NCBI RefSeq assembly: GCF_003172955.1
Contig: NZ_QGKR01000172.1
Location: 1 to 64,000, forward strand
Direction: 5' to 3'
From: Micromonospora acroterricola
GTDB lineage: Bacteria > Actinomycetota > Actinomycetes > Mycobacteriales > Micromonosporaceae
Length of the DNA: 64,000 nucleotides
The notes below the pieces were generated by a model. It ran no database searches. It was not told the DNA's origin and saw only the letters and a list, made by a program, of their open reading frames with translations. Positions 46,343-54,934 of the stretch are shown here, piece by piece. A program made the position numbers and the translations under genes. Every line of letters starts with the position of its first letter. The stretch's first letter is position 1.

Positions 46343-47560
46343 GTGGTCGCAGCCCGCTGGCGGGTGCGGCGGTCGATGACGCAGCAGATGCTCGCGGACC
46401 GGTTGCGGAGGTCGAAGAGTTGGGTGGACAAGGTGGAGCGGCGTGTGCGCGCCCTGGACCGTACTCGGTGATCCAGGACCTGGCCCACGTGCTGCGGGTC
46501 GACCCGGAGGTGCTGCTCGGCCAGCAGCGGCCAACGCCTGCCGGCCCGTTGGAGGGGGTGGACGACATCCGGGCCGCTTTCGCCCGTTACGACACCCCGA
46601 AACCCCGCCCCATCGTCGGAAGAGGTGAGAAGGCAGGTCGGGTACGCCTGGTTGAGCTACCAGCACGCGCACTACGGGCAGTTGGTGCGGGTGTTGCCGG
46701 GTCTGCTGGATGCCGTCCAGGGCGCGCGGTCGGCGGAGTTGCTGGTGCAGGCGTACAGGATCACCTCGTCGCTGCTGGTGAAGCTCGGCGAGGCCGACCT
46801 CGGGTGGCTGGCTGCCGACCGGGCGATGTCGGCCGCCGGCGATGATCCGGTCCTGGCGGCAACGGCGGCCATCTCGGTAGCCCAGGCGCTCCGCGCGTCA
46901 AACCGCGACCGCCTAGCCCTAACAACGGCCCTAACCGCCGCGAACCGCATCACCCCCGCCCCAGCGCACCCCCGTGATCATGAGTTTGACGGGCCTTCCG
47001 AAGATCAGAGCGACCGTCAACTTCTTGATCACAGGGGCGGGAGCAGGGTCGCGCCGCAGCGGTCGGCGGGGGAGTGGGCCGTGGGTGGGACGCTGCTGCT
47101 TCAGTCCGCCCTGGCCGCCGCCGGCGGCGGCGAAAGCCGCCGCGCCGATGAGCTGACCGAGCGGGCCGCGGGCGTCGCCGCCAGCCTGAGGAGGTACGAC
47201 GATCCGCACCGCACCAGCTTCGGGCCGATCGCCGTGGAGTTGGCGCGGGTTCTGGTGGCGGCGCAACGGGGTGACGCCGTTGAGGTGCTACAGAGGCACT
47301 CGACCGTCGTGCGGCGGGAGGGGTGGCAGCGGTTGCCGGCCGAGTACCGGGGCGCGTACTTGGTGGATCTCGCGCGGGCGTACCTCCAGATGGGTGACCT
47401 GCGCGGGGCTGCACGGGCGCTGGTGGACGCGGACAGCGTCGCGCCGGCAGAGGTTCGGTGTCGGTCGTTGGCGCGTACCGTGATCGCTGATGTTGCCCGC
47501 GCGCGGCCGGCGCCGGCCGGCGTGGCGCGACTGGCGACGCTCGTCGGCCTCACCCGCTGA
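46343..47560 (+). pseudogene. Frameshifted XRE-family regulator with palindromic repeat inserted in the coding sequence
   Basis: The first frame from GTG 46343 gives a Cro/C1 HTH (MTQQMLADRLRRSKSWVDKV) and ends at a TGA at 46469. The continuing SVIQDLAHVLRVDPEVLLGQ segment lies in a second frame, and the long helical C-terminal part (VRRQVGYAWLSYQHAHYGQL to VARLATLVGLTR) is in the first frame again. At least two frame disruptions and a small loss near 46620 are needed to explain this. Within the last part, 46969-47037 is an inserted inverted repeat. Intact relatives are about 400-residue TPR-containing regulators. Confidence 0.75.
46969..47037. repeat. 69-bp palindromic (REP-like) element inside the XRE pseudogene
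   Basis: Arms 46969-46993 and 47013-47037 are 25-base imperfect complements with about five mismatches, sharing GTGATCA and TTGACGG. The loop is 19 bases. The length of 69 is a multiple of three, so the host reading frame is preserved and reads HEFDGPSEDQSDRQLLDH, unlike the rest of the protein. Confidence 0.65.
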
Positions 47561-47743
47561 TGGACGAGCGCCGGCGTCTGTCGTCCGCGGGGTGAATGGT
47601 GCGGATCGGGTAGGGCGCCGGCCCCGATGTTGCCACTCGCGGGTTAGCCGAGGGAGACCTCCTAGAAACGCACCCCGTTGTGGAACGCGGTGCGGGGGAC
47701 GTGCAGGTGCCCGTAGACCACGGTGGCGGCGTCGAAGCGCAGG
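47512..47743. repeat. Left copy of a ~230-bp diverged direct repeat
   Basis: Contains the last codons of the XRE gene (PAGVARLATLVGLTR) followed by a degenerate copy of the end of the metallophosphoesterase gene. It aligns with 48847-49080 at roughly 80-85 percent by eye. The shared blocks include CGTGGCGCGACTGGC and GTGCAGGTGCCCGTAGACCA. Stop codons and changes show this copy of the phosphoesterase end is not functional. Confidence 0.75.
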
Positions 47744-48050
47744 ATGTTCGAAACCGTTCAGATCAAGGAGTACGGGATCACCATTCCGGAGGGCCGGTAG
47801 AGGTTGCTTGCTCCGGATGACGGATCTCCACTCGCGCACCGAGCGGGTCGCCGTTGTGAGGATCCGCCCGTCTTTTGAATCGCTGACGGAAGTCACGTCC
47901 CCTGCTGAATACTAGTGCTGTACCGCACCGGGAGGCCGGAATCCGGGTCACCACGCGGAGCCATCCGGACGCCCCGTCGAACGTTTCCGCCGATTACCGT
48001 CGTGCTCGCACCGTGCAGCGGCAGTGTGACTTTCCGGAAGGTGATGCTGA
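47744..48050. other. Non-coding upstream part of the inserted hydrolase segment
   Basis: About 300 bases of lower GC than the surroundings, starting exactly where the left repeat ends. A 18-codon frame at 47744-47800 (MFETVQIKEYGITIPEGR) follows no known family I recognise. An AT-rich patch near 47905-47925 could hold the hydrolase promoter. Confidence 0.4.
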
Positions 48051-48800
48051 ATGAACGCTACTCCTGACGCGTCTGGACAGAAGGCAGGGCTGCCGACTGT
48101 TGTGCTCGTGCACGGGGCTTTCGCCGACTCGTCGAGCTGGAAAGGCGTGATCGCTCATCTCAAGCGTCGAGGCTATCCGGTCATGGCAATTGCCAACCCG
48201 CTGCGCGGTGTGCAGGAAGACGCCGCTTACGTCCGTTCCGTTTTGGACACGGTGGACGGTCCGGTCGTGATGGCCGCTCACTCGTACGGCGGATCAGTGA
48301 TGACCGAGGCTGCGGACGGCGCCGCGAACGTGAAGGCTTTGGTGTACGTCGCCAGCATCAGCCCGGACGTCGGCGAAAGCGTGCTCGACCTGACCATGAA
48401 GTATCCCGGGAGCCAGCTTGGTACTTCCATCAAGATGGTTCCCTGTCGTCTGCCCGACGGTAGTACTGGCATGGAGCAGTACATCGAGCAAGACAAATTT
48501 CCGGCAGTGTTCGCCGCCGACGTCGCCCCCGACGTCGCCGAGGTGATGGCGGTTACGCAGCGGCCGCCCACCGAGAGCGCCCAGACCGGGTCCGTGACCA
48601 AGGTCGCCTGGAAGACCATCCCGTCATGGACCCTGGTCTCTACCCGGGACCTGGGCATTCCGCCGGACCTGCAACGCTTCATGGCCCAACGGGCCGGCTC
48701 CACCACGATCGAGATCGACGCGTCTCACGCCGTGGCAGTGTCGCAACCCGGCCCGGTCGCAGACTTCATCGACAGCGCCGCCCGCGCCACCACGGGCTAG
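48051..48800 (+). CDS. Alpha/beta hydrolase on an inserted segment
   Basis: 249 residues of the salicylate-esterase/MhpC-like group: VVLVHGAFADSSSWKGVIAH, nucleophile Ser in MAAHSYGGSVMTEAA, and His in EIDASHAVAVSQPG. Cytoplasmic, substrate unknown. GGAAGGTGA precedes the ATG. Codon usage is less GC-biased at third positions than in neighbouring genes. The gene lies between the two copies of a ~230-bp repeat, indicating arrival or rearrangement as a unit. Confidence 0.85.
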   Translation: MNATPDASGQKAGLPTVVLVHGAFADSSSWKGVIAHLKRRGYPVMAIANPLRGVQEDAAYVRSVLDTVDGPVVMAAHSYGGSVMTEAADGAANVKALVYVASISPDVGESVLDLTMKYPGSQLGTSIKMVPCRLPDGSTGMEQYIEQDKFPAVFAADVAPDVAEVMAVTQRPPTESAQTGSVTKVAWKTIPSWTLVSTRDLGIPPDLQRFMAQRAGSTTIEIDASHAVAVSQPGPVADFIDSAARATTG

Positions 48801-48846
48801 TTCGGCAGCCGCCGTCCGGGACATGGCTGGAGCTCAAGGTTGAGGT

Positions 48847-49080
48847 GCCGGCCGGCGTGGCGCGACTGGCCACACTGGTCGGGCTCACCCGCTGACGGAC
48901 GCGCGCCGGCGTATGTCGTCCGCCGGGTGAATGGTGCGCACCGGGTCCGGCACCGGCCCGCGCCGCCGCCACTCCCGGGGGTAGCCGAGGGACACCTCCT
49001 CGAAACGGACGCCGTCGTGAAACGTCGTCCGGGGTATGTGCAGGTGCCCGTAGACCACGGTGGTCGCGCCGAAGCGCAGG
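48847..49080. repeat. Right copy of the ~230-bp diverged direct repeat
   Basis: Holds a truncated XRE C-terminus (PAGVARLATLVGLTR with stop near 48894) overlapping the intact 3' end of the metallophosphoesterase gene. Partner of 47512-47743. Confidence 0.75.
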
Positions 49081-49751
49081 TGCCAGTCCCGGGTGCGGAC
49101 GGTGCCGCACCACTGGGCGAACTGCGGATACCACAGGATGTCGGTCGGTTCCCGCACCAGCGGGTAGTGGTTGACCAGCACGGTCGGCAGGGCCGGGTCG
49201 CGTTGCGCCAGCCGGCGTTCGGTCTCGGCGACCCGGGCCGCGCACCACGCCTCGCGGCTCGGGTGGGGATCGGGGTGCAGCAGGGCCTCGTCCGTGCAGA
49301 CCACCCCGGTCTCGTACGCCAGGTCCAGTGACTGCTGCTTGGTGGTCGCCTCGGGCACCCGGAACGTGTAGTCGTACAGGACGAAGAGCGGGGCGATCGT
49401 GGCCGGACCGCCGTCCCCGTCCCACACCGGGTACGGATCCTCCGGGGTGGCGACCCCCAACCGCCGGCACAGTCGGACGAGCTCGCGGTAGCGCTCCTCA
49501 CCGCGCAGCTGGACCGGGTCGTCGGGTGGCGTCCAGAGCTCGTGGTTGCCCGGCGCCCAGACGACCTTCGCGAACCGGCTGCTGAGCAGCGTGAGCGCCC
49601 ACTCGATGTCGGCGTACCGCTCGGCCACGTCACCGGCGACGAGCAGCCAGTCGGCGTCGTTGGCCGGGCGTAGCTCCCGGACGAACGAGCGGTTGTCCGG
49701 ATAGCCGATGTGCAGGTCGCTGACGGCCCGCAGCCGGGGCGGAAGGCTCAC
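48885..49751 (-). CDS. Calcineurin-like metallophosphoesterase
   Basis: 288 residues with the dimetal motifs in order: SDLHIG near residue 11, GDVAERY near 40, GNHELW near 68, a His in VLVNHYPLV, and GHLHIPR towards the C-terminus. Substrate unknown. The start GTG is at 49751. The 3' end lies in the right copy of the direct repeat and overlaps the tail of a truncated XRE copy on the other strand, showing the original arrangement was convergent overlapping genes. Confidence 0.9.
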   Translation of the reverse strand: MSLPPRLRAVSDLHIGYPDNRSFVRELRPANDADWLLVAGDVAERYADIEWALTLLSSRFAKVVWAPGNHELWTPPDDPVQLRGEERYRELVRLCRRLGVATPEDPYPVWDGDGGPATIAPLFVLYDYTFRVPEATTKQQSLDLAYETGVVCTDEALLHPDPHPSREAWCAARVAETERRLAQRDPALPTVLVNHYPLVREPTDILWYPQFAQWCGTVRTRDWHLRFGATTVVYGHLHIPRTTFHDGVRFEEVSLGYPREWRRRGPVPDPVRTIHPADDIRRRASVSG

Positions 49752-49821
49752 ACTCCGAGGCTAGGCCGCCACGCCGGGTCGGGGCACCCCTGTCCGGTCG
49801 GTGTCGCCCGCGCCGACCGAG

Positions 49822-50115
49822 TCAGCAGAACCAGCCGTCCTGCACCCAGCCGCGCCGGTTGATGTGCCCGTAGGCGAACCCGTAGATGTAGCCGCCGCTG
49901 CGGGGACCCTCGACGAGGAAGGTCTGACCCTGGTAGAGGGTGCCCATCCAGGCGCCGTTGGGCTGGGTGCGGACGAACAGGTCGCTCGCGCACACCGTCT
50001 CCCGCTCGCCGATCGTGCCGTTGGCGGCCTGCGCCGGGGCCGGCGGGGCGAGCGTCGCGACGATGATGCCGGCCAGCAGGCCGGCCGTCGCCCGGGCCGC
50101 CGATCGGGTCACCAT
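49822..50115 (-). CDS. Small secreted SH3-like protein
   Basis: 97 residues. Signal peptide 1-31 (ATAGLLAGIIVATLAPPAPAQA) then a compact domain VCASDLFVRTQPNGAWMGTL with GYIYGFAYGHINRRGWVQDGW, the pattern of bacterial SH3-like wall or peptide-binding domains. Two Cys residues could form a disulfide. The start overlaps the end of the upstream paralogous gene by seven bases. Confidence 0.65.
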   Translation of the reverse strand: MVTRSAARATAGLLAGIIVATLAPPAPAQAANGTIGERETVCASDLFVRTQPNGAWMGTLYQGQTFLVEGPRSGGYIYGFAYGHINRRGWVQDGWFC

Positions 50116-50429
50116 GAGTCGTACCCGCCGATGCACTCGGCCCGGAGGTAACCCCAGTCGTTGGGACCGAAGTCGAACGAGGCCGCCCACCCGTTGTAGA
50201 CCGGGTGCGCGCCCGGCGTGTGGCCGATCCTATTGCCGTAGGCGAGCGTGCGCTTGAGGCCGGTGGGACCGCCGGCGGAGTCGTAGTTGGCGTAGAAGCT
50301 GGCGCTCTGGCAGACCACGATGGCGTGCCGGGGCACCACCGGGTCGGCGTGGGCCGGCGCGGCGCCCAGGGCGGCCGTTGCCACCCCGACGGCCAACGCG
50401 GCGACCCCCGTGCGGATCGGTCGAGGCAT
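50109..50429 (-). CDS. Small secreted protein paired with the SH3-like protein
   Basis: 106 residues with a signal peptide (VAALAVGVATAALGAAPAHA) and a mature domain VPRHAIVVCQSASFYANYDS ending RAECIGGYDSW. It resembles the downstream protein in size and Cys placement, with the SH3-like pattern less clear. GGGAGG lies five to six bases before the ATG at 50429. Confidence 0.6.
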   Translation of the reverse strand: MPRPIRTGVAALAVGVATAALGAAPAHADPVVPRHAIVVCQSASFYANYDSAGGPTGLKRTLAYGNRIGHTPGAHPVYNGWAASFDFGPNDWGYLRAECIGGYDSW

Positions 50430-50615
50430 GCCCACCTCCCGTAAACCCGAAACTTTCTACCGGCGACCCTAGCAAGCGGGTAGATAAATGTCGATGGGCA
50501 GGTGGGGCTCACGAGGCCGCCGCGAGCGGTGGGGCGCTCGGGCGACCGGCATATCCGGCTACCGGGCGGGAAAGCGCTGGCGTCCGACAGCCCGAACCGG
50601 AGCAGGAGAAACGAC

Positions 50616-51467
50616 ATGCCTTTCATCACCGTGGGGACGGAGAACTCCGCGCCCATCGACCTCTACTACGAGGACCACGGATCCGGTCAGCCGGTGGTGC
50701 TGATCCACGGCTTCCCGTTCAACGGCGCGACCTGGGAGAAGGAGACCAGCGCGCTGCTCAACGCCGGATACCGGACGATCACCTACGACCGGCGCGGTTT
50801 CGGCAACTCCGCCCAACCGGCGTTCGGGTACGACTACAACACCTTCGCCGCGGACCTCGACGTGCTGATGACCGAGCTGGATCTGAGCGACGTGACCCTG
50901 GTGGGTCACTCCATGGGCACCGGCGAGGTGGTTCGCTACCTGGCCAACTACGGCTCCCGACGGGTGAGCCGCGCGGTGCTGCTCAGCCCGCTGGAGCCGT
51001 ACCTGGGCAAGGCCAGCGACAACCCGGAGGGGGTCGACAGGAGCCTCTTCCAGGGTTTCCAGCAGGCGATCATCAAGGACCGCTTCGCCTACCTCACCCA
51101 GTTCTGCGACGCGTTCTTCAACTACAGCGAGAACAAGGGCAAGCTGGTCGGCGAGGAGGCGTACCGGGCGCACTGGCAGATCGGCGCGATGGCCTCCGGC
51201 AAGGCCAGCCACGACTCCGTGGACGCCTGGCTGGAGGACTTCCGGGGTGACCTGCCGAAGATCGACGTGCCGGTCCTCATCATGCAGGGCGATAAGGACA
51301 ACGTATTGCCGTTCCCGGTGACCGGTCAGCGGCTCGCACCGATGCTGCCGACCAGCCAGCTCATCACGCTGAAGGGCGCGCCGCACGGCATCCCGTGGAC
51401 GCACGCCGACGACATCAACAAGGCCATCATGGACTTCATGAAGCAGCCGGCCAAGGCTCGAGCCTGA
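50616..51467 (+). CDS. Alpha/beta hydrolase, haloperoxidase/esterase type
   Basis: 283 residues. HGFPFNGATW provides the oxyanion hole, the nucleophile Ser is in LVGHSMGTGEVVRYLANYG, Asp is in IMQGDKDNVLP and His in KGAPHGIPWTH. It is related to the product of 10025-10846, sharing GTG/GGG-EV-RY after the nucleophile and the DNPEG stretch. AGCAGGAGAAACGAC precedes the ATG. Transcription ends at the strong hairpin at 51509-51544. Confidence 0.88.
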   Translation: MPFITVGTENSAPIDLYYEDHGSGQPVVLIHGFPFNGATWEKETSALLNAGYRTITYDRRGFGNSAQPAFGYDYNTFAADLDVLMTELDLSDVTLVGHSMGTGEVVRYLANYGSRRVSRAVLLSPLEPYLGKASDNPEGVDRSLFQGFQQAIIKDRFAYLTQFCDAFFNYSENKGKLVGEEAYRAHWQIGAMASGKASHDSVDAWLEDFRGDLPKIDVPVLIMQGDKDNVLPFPVTGQRLAPMLPTSQLITLKGAPHGIPWTHADDINKAIMDFMKQPAKARA

Positions 51468-51508
51468 CCCGCAGCGGCACGGATCGGACACCGGCACGAG
51501 GACACCCA

Positions 51509-51544
51509 CGACACCCGGCCCAGGTCTCCACGGGCCGGGTGTCG
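51509..51544. terminator. Bidirectional terminator between hydrolase and methyltransferase genes
   Basis: CGACACCCGGCCC (51509-51521) is exactly complementary to 51532-51544, a 13-bp stem with a ten-base loop between convergent genes. Confidence 0.78.
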
Positions 51545-51551
51545 TCGGCTC

Positions 51552-52568
51552 TCAGGCCCGGCGGGCCACGACCGCGCCGTTGGCGCCGGGTGCGTCGAAC
51601 GGCACCGTGCGGACGTCCACGAAGCCGGCGTCGGTGAGCCAGGCCGCGTACTCGGCGCCCGAGTAGTTCCGGCCCCCCTCGGTCTCCACCAGCATGTTCA
51701 TGCCCATCAGGGCCGCCTCCGGCGGCCCCGTGCGCTCGTCGTTGAGCAGCAGCTCGCAGACGACGACGGCCCCGCCGGGTGGCAACGCGTCGTGGCACCG
51801 CGCCAGCAGCGCCCGGTTGGTCGGCTCGTCCCAGTCGTGCAGGATCATGCTGAGCAGGATGACGTCGTGCCCGCCCGGCAGCGCCGGGTCGGCGAGGAAG
51901 TCGCCGGCCACGGTGCCGATCCGCTCGGCCAGACCGGCCGCCGCAATCCGCTCCTCGGCCCGTGCGCAGACGTGCGGTAGGTCCAGGACTGTCGCCCGCA
52001 GCTCCGGCAGGCGGCGGCAGAACTCGATCGGGAACGCCCCGGCGCCGCCGCCCACGTCGAGCAGCCGGCGGTGCGCGGAGAAGTCGTACGCGTCGGCCAG
52101 CGCGGCGGCGGTGAAGCTCGACGTGGAGTACATGGCGTCCCAGAACTGCGCCAGCATCTCCGGGTCCGTCGTGTCGAACATCGACTGCTGCGCCTGCGGG
52201 TCCCAGGTGAGCGGCCGGTCGGTGCGCAGCGCCTCGCCGATGCGGTGCCAGGGCAGATAGGTGCGCAGGTCGGAGTAGCTGACCTGCGCCCCGAAGTAGT
52301 ACGGCCGGCCCTCGACCAGGAACTGCTCGGCCAGCGCGGTGTTGCGGTAGCCGTCGCCGGCCTTCTCCAGCAGGCCGAGCGAGGCGCTCGCGGCCAGCAG
52401 CAGGTCCGCCGGACGGTCGGCCAGCCCGAACTCGGCGGCCGCCTGCTCGACGGTCATCGTCCGGCCGTCGGCGAGCCGGGTGAACAGGCCGAGTTCGACG
52501 CCGACCGCGAGGGTCTTGAACCCCCAGACGCCGGCCACCAGGCGCATGAGGGGAGTCGGAGTGATCAT
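51552..52568 (-). CDS. SAM-dependent O-methyltransferase (acetylserotonin/tetracenomycin type)
   Basis: 338 residues. The N-terminal dimerisation winged helix (AAEFGLADRPADLLLAASAS) is followed by the SAM-binding domain with LLDVGGGAGAFPIEFCRRLP and the catalytic-region SMILHDWDEPTNRALL. This family methylates phenolic hydroxyls, often on polyketides. The ATG at 52568 was chosen; a GTG at 52574 is also in frame. There is no PKS gene nearby; the type II cluster is 46 kb away. Confidence 0.85.
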   Translation of the reverse strand: MITPTPLMRLVAGVWGFKTLAVGVELGLFTRLADGRTMTVEQAAAEFGLADRPADLLLAASASLGLLEKAGDGYRNTALAEQFLVEGRPYYFGAQVSYSDLRTYLPWHRIGEALRTDRPLTWDPQAQQSMFDTTDPEMLAQFWDAMYSTSSFTAAALADAYDFSAHRRLLDVGGGAGAFPIEFCRRLPELRATVLDLPHVCARAEERIAAAGLAERIGTVAGDFLADPALPGGHDVILLSMILHDWDEPTNRALLARCHDALPPGGAVVVCELLLNDERTGPPEAALMGMNMLVETEGGRNYSGAEYAAWLTDAGFVDVRTVPFDAPGANGAVVARRA

Positions 52569-52704
52569 GACCACATGAGATCACAGATCCCGTCCGTCCA
52601 CGATGGGCGGTCGACGGGTCAGGCCCCGACCAGCGTGACCAGCACCGGCAGCAGCATCAGCCCGCTCCGCTGACCGGGCCGCCGCTCGGTCGGGACGCCT
52701 CGGT

Positions 52705-53109
52705 TCAGCCGGGCCGCCTGGCCAGGCGGCGGCCGACCTGGCGCGCGCCGAGGCTCACCGCCGTGGTGCCGATGGCCATCCCGATGAGCACCAGGACCGC
52801 CCCGACGGCCCAGAGGCCGCTGTCGTCGCTCGACGCGGCCCGCCACGCCCAGGCCGCGGTGAAGGCCACCGTCATCACCGGCGCCACGAGCCACGGGCTG
52901 AGCCGCCGGACGGCGAGGGCGGCGAGCAGCACGAGACTGAGCACGCAGCCGATCACCTGCCACGCCGCGTACGGGCCGCTGGTCGAGCCGGTCTCCGGGT
53001 CGACGGTGTACTCGGTGTCCCAGCCCAGCCAGAGCAACCACACCCCGACCGTGGCCACCGTGAGGTACAGAGCTCCGAGCAGTGCGCGGGTACCCCTCGT
53101 CGTTGTCAT
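52705..53109 (-). CDS. Four-helix membrane protein, function unknown
   Basis: 134 residues with four hydrophobic segments (LGALYLTVATVGVWLLWLG, WQVIGCVLSLVLLAALAV, WLVAPVMTVAFTAAWAW, LWAVGAVLVLIGMAIGTTAV) and a basic C-terminus. No family recognised. Divergent from the GH27 gene. Confidence 0.6.
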   Translation of the reverse strand: MTTTRGTRALLGALYLTVATVGVWLLWLGWDTEYTVDPETGSTSGPYAAWQVIGCVLSLVLLAALAVRRLSPWLVAPVMTVAFTAAWAWRAASSDDSGLWAVGAVLVLIGMAIGTTAVSLGARQVGRRLARRPG

Positions 53110-53260
53110 CCGGAGATCATCCCCCGTGTGGCCCGGTCGGGGAATGAGCATTGGTGCCCATGGTTGACCGTCGATGTCCGCCGCTGGTAGAACGAGGGCA
53201 TTCATCTGCTGCCAGCTCCCGGTGTCGGCGTCCGAGTGCTGCCTGTCGAGGAGACGGCGC

Positions 53261-54910
53261 ATGCCCCGATCCCGTTGCCGACGCGCGCTCGCGTCGGCGC
53301 TGACCGTCCTGACCACCACCGCCGCCCTGGCCGTCGGCCTGCCGGCGGCACCCGCGCCGGCCGCGCCCGGCAGCCCCGCGCTCACCCCGCCGCTGGGCTG
53401 GAACTCCTGGAACACCTTCGGCTGCGCGATTGACGAGAGCCTGATCCGCGGCATGGCCGACGCGATCGTCTCCACCGGGATGCGGACCGCCGGCTACCGC
53501 TACGTGGTGGTCGACGACTGTTGGTTCGACCCGCAACGCGACGGGCAGGGCAACCTGCGCGCCAACCCCGACCGGTTCCCGAGCGGCATGAAGGCACTCG
53601 GCGACTACCTGCACGGCAGGGGCCTGAAGTTCGGCCTCTACCAGGTGCCCACCGCCCAGACGTGCGCGCAGCGCGGCGGCGCCTACCCCGGCTCCACCGG
53701 CAGCCAGGGCCACGAGCAGCAGGACGCCGCCACGTTCGCCGCCTGGGGCGTCGACTACCTGAAGTACGACTGGTGCTCGCCCGAGGGCAGCCGGGACGAG
53801 CAGGTCGCCGCGTTCACCCGGATGCGCGACGCGCTGCGCGGCACCGGCCGCGACATCGTCTACAGCATCAACCCGAACAGCTACCACGCGCCGACCGGCG
53901 CCACCTACAACTGGGGCACGGTCGCCGACCTGTGGCGCACCACCGAGGACATCAAGCCGTTCTGGGACACCGGCAACGTCAACTCGTACCCGATGGGGGT
54001 CGTCAACATCATCGACGAGACCCTGCCGCTGGCCGCCCAGGCGGGACCCGGCCACTGGAACGACCCGGACATGCTGGAGGTCGGCGTCGGCGGCCTGACC
54101 CCGACCGAGTACCGGGCGCACTTCGCCCTGTGGGCGCTGATGGCCGCGCCGCTGATCGCCGGCAACGACATCCGCTCGATGTCGGCCGACGTCAGCACGG
54201 TGCTGCGCAACGCCGACCTGCTCGCCGTCAACCAGGATCCGGCCGGGCACGGCGGGCGGCGGGTCCGTGACGACGGAGCGACCGAGGTGATCGCCAAGGC
54301 GCTCGCCGACGGCTCGGTGGCGGTCGCCCTGCTCAACCGGGGCGGCGCCACGGCCCGCATCAGCACCACGACCGCCGAGGTCGGTCTGCTCGGCGCGGGC
54401 CCGTTCACCGTCCGCGACCTCTGGACGGGCGGCGAGTCCGCCAGCACCGGGACGGTCTCGGCGGACGTGCCGTCGCACGGCGTCGCCGCCTTCCGGGTCC
54501 GTGGCGGCACGCCGGCCACCCTGACCACCTCGACGGTGGTCGGCGCCGGGTCCACCCGCTGCCTGGATGTGAACGGCGCGGCGCGGGTCAACGGCACGGA
54601 TCTGATCGTCTACGACTGCCAGGGCGCGGCCAACCAGCTCTGGACCGGCACCCCCACCGGCGAGCTGCGGGTCTACGGCGACCGCTGCCTCGACGCGTAC
54701 GACCAGGGCACCGCGCCGGGCACCAAGGTGATCATCTGGCCGTGCAACGGGCAGCGCAACCAGCGCTGGACGTGGCGGGCCGACGGCACCATCGTGGGCG
54801 AGCAGTCCGGGCTCTGCCTCGACGTGGCCGGGGCGGCCACCGGCAACACCACCAGGGTGGTCCTCTGGACGTGTCACGGGGCGGCCAACCAGCGCTGGTC
54901 CCGCGGCTGA
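53261..54910 (+). CDS. Secreted GH27 alpha-galactosidase with ricin-type CBM13
   Basis: 549 residues. Signal peptide 1-35; GH27 barrel at 41-330 with LGWNSWNTF, the nucleophile Asp170 in YLKYDWCS, and the acid/base Asp230 in RTTEDIKPFW; a C-terminal Greek-key beta domain to about 410; and a ricin B lectin domain at 412-549 with QLW, QRW and QRW repeats. It removes terminal alpha-galactosyl (or alpha-N-acetylgalactosaminyl or arabinopyranosyl) residues outside the cell. CGAGGAGAC precedes ATG 53261. Confidence 0.9.
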   Translation: MPRSRCRRALASALTVLTTTAALAVGLPAAPAPAAPGSPALTPPLGWNSWNTFGCAIDESLIRGMADAIVSTGMRTAGYRYVVVDDCWFDPQRDGQGNLRANPDRFPSGMKALGDYLHGRGLKFGLYQVPTAQTCAQRGGAYPGSTGSQGHEQQDAATFAAWGVDYLKYDWCSPEGSRDEQVAAFTRMRDALRGTGRDIVYSINPNSYHAPTGATYNWGTVADLWRTTEDIKPFWDTGNVNSYPMGVVNIIDETLPLAAQAGPGHWNDPDMLEVGVGGLTPTEYRAHFALWALMAAPLIAGNDIRSMSADVSTVLRNADLLAVNQDPAGHGGRRVRDDGATEVIAKALADGSVAVALLNRGGATARISTTTAEVGLLGAGPFTVRDLWTGGESASTGTVSADVPSHGVAAFRVRGGTPATLTTSTVVGAGSTRCLDVNGAARVNGTDLIVYDCQGAANQLWTGTPTGELRVYGDRCLDAYDQGTAPGTKVIIWPCNGQRNQRWTWRADGTIVGEQSGLCLDVAGAATGNTTRVVLWTCHGAANQRWSRG

Positions 54911-54934
54911 CCGGGGTCGGCGGCCCGGCGCCGC

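Noticed and set aside
47744-47800. Small 18-codon ORF (MFETVQIKEYGITIPEGR) with ATG exactly at the repeat boundary
   Set aside because: No ribosome site, no recognisable homology; noted only as part of the inserted segment.
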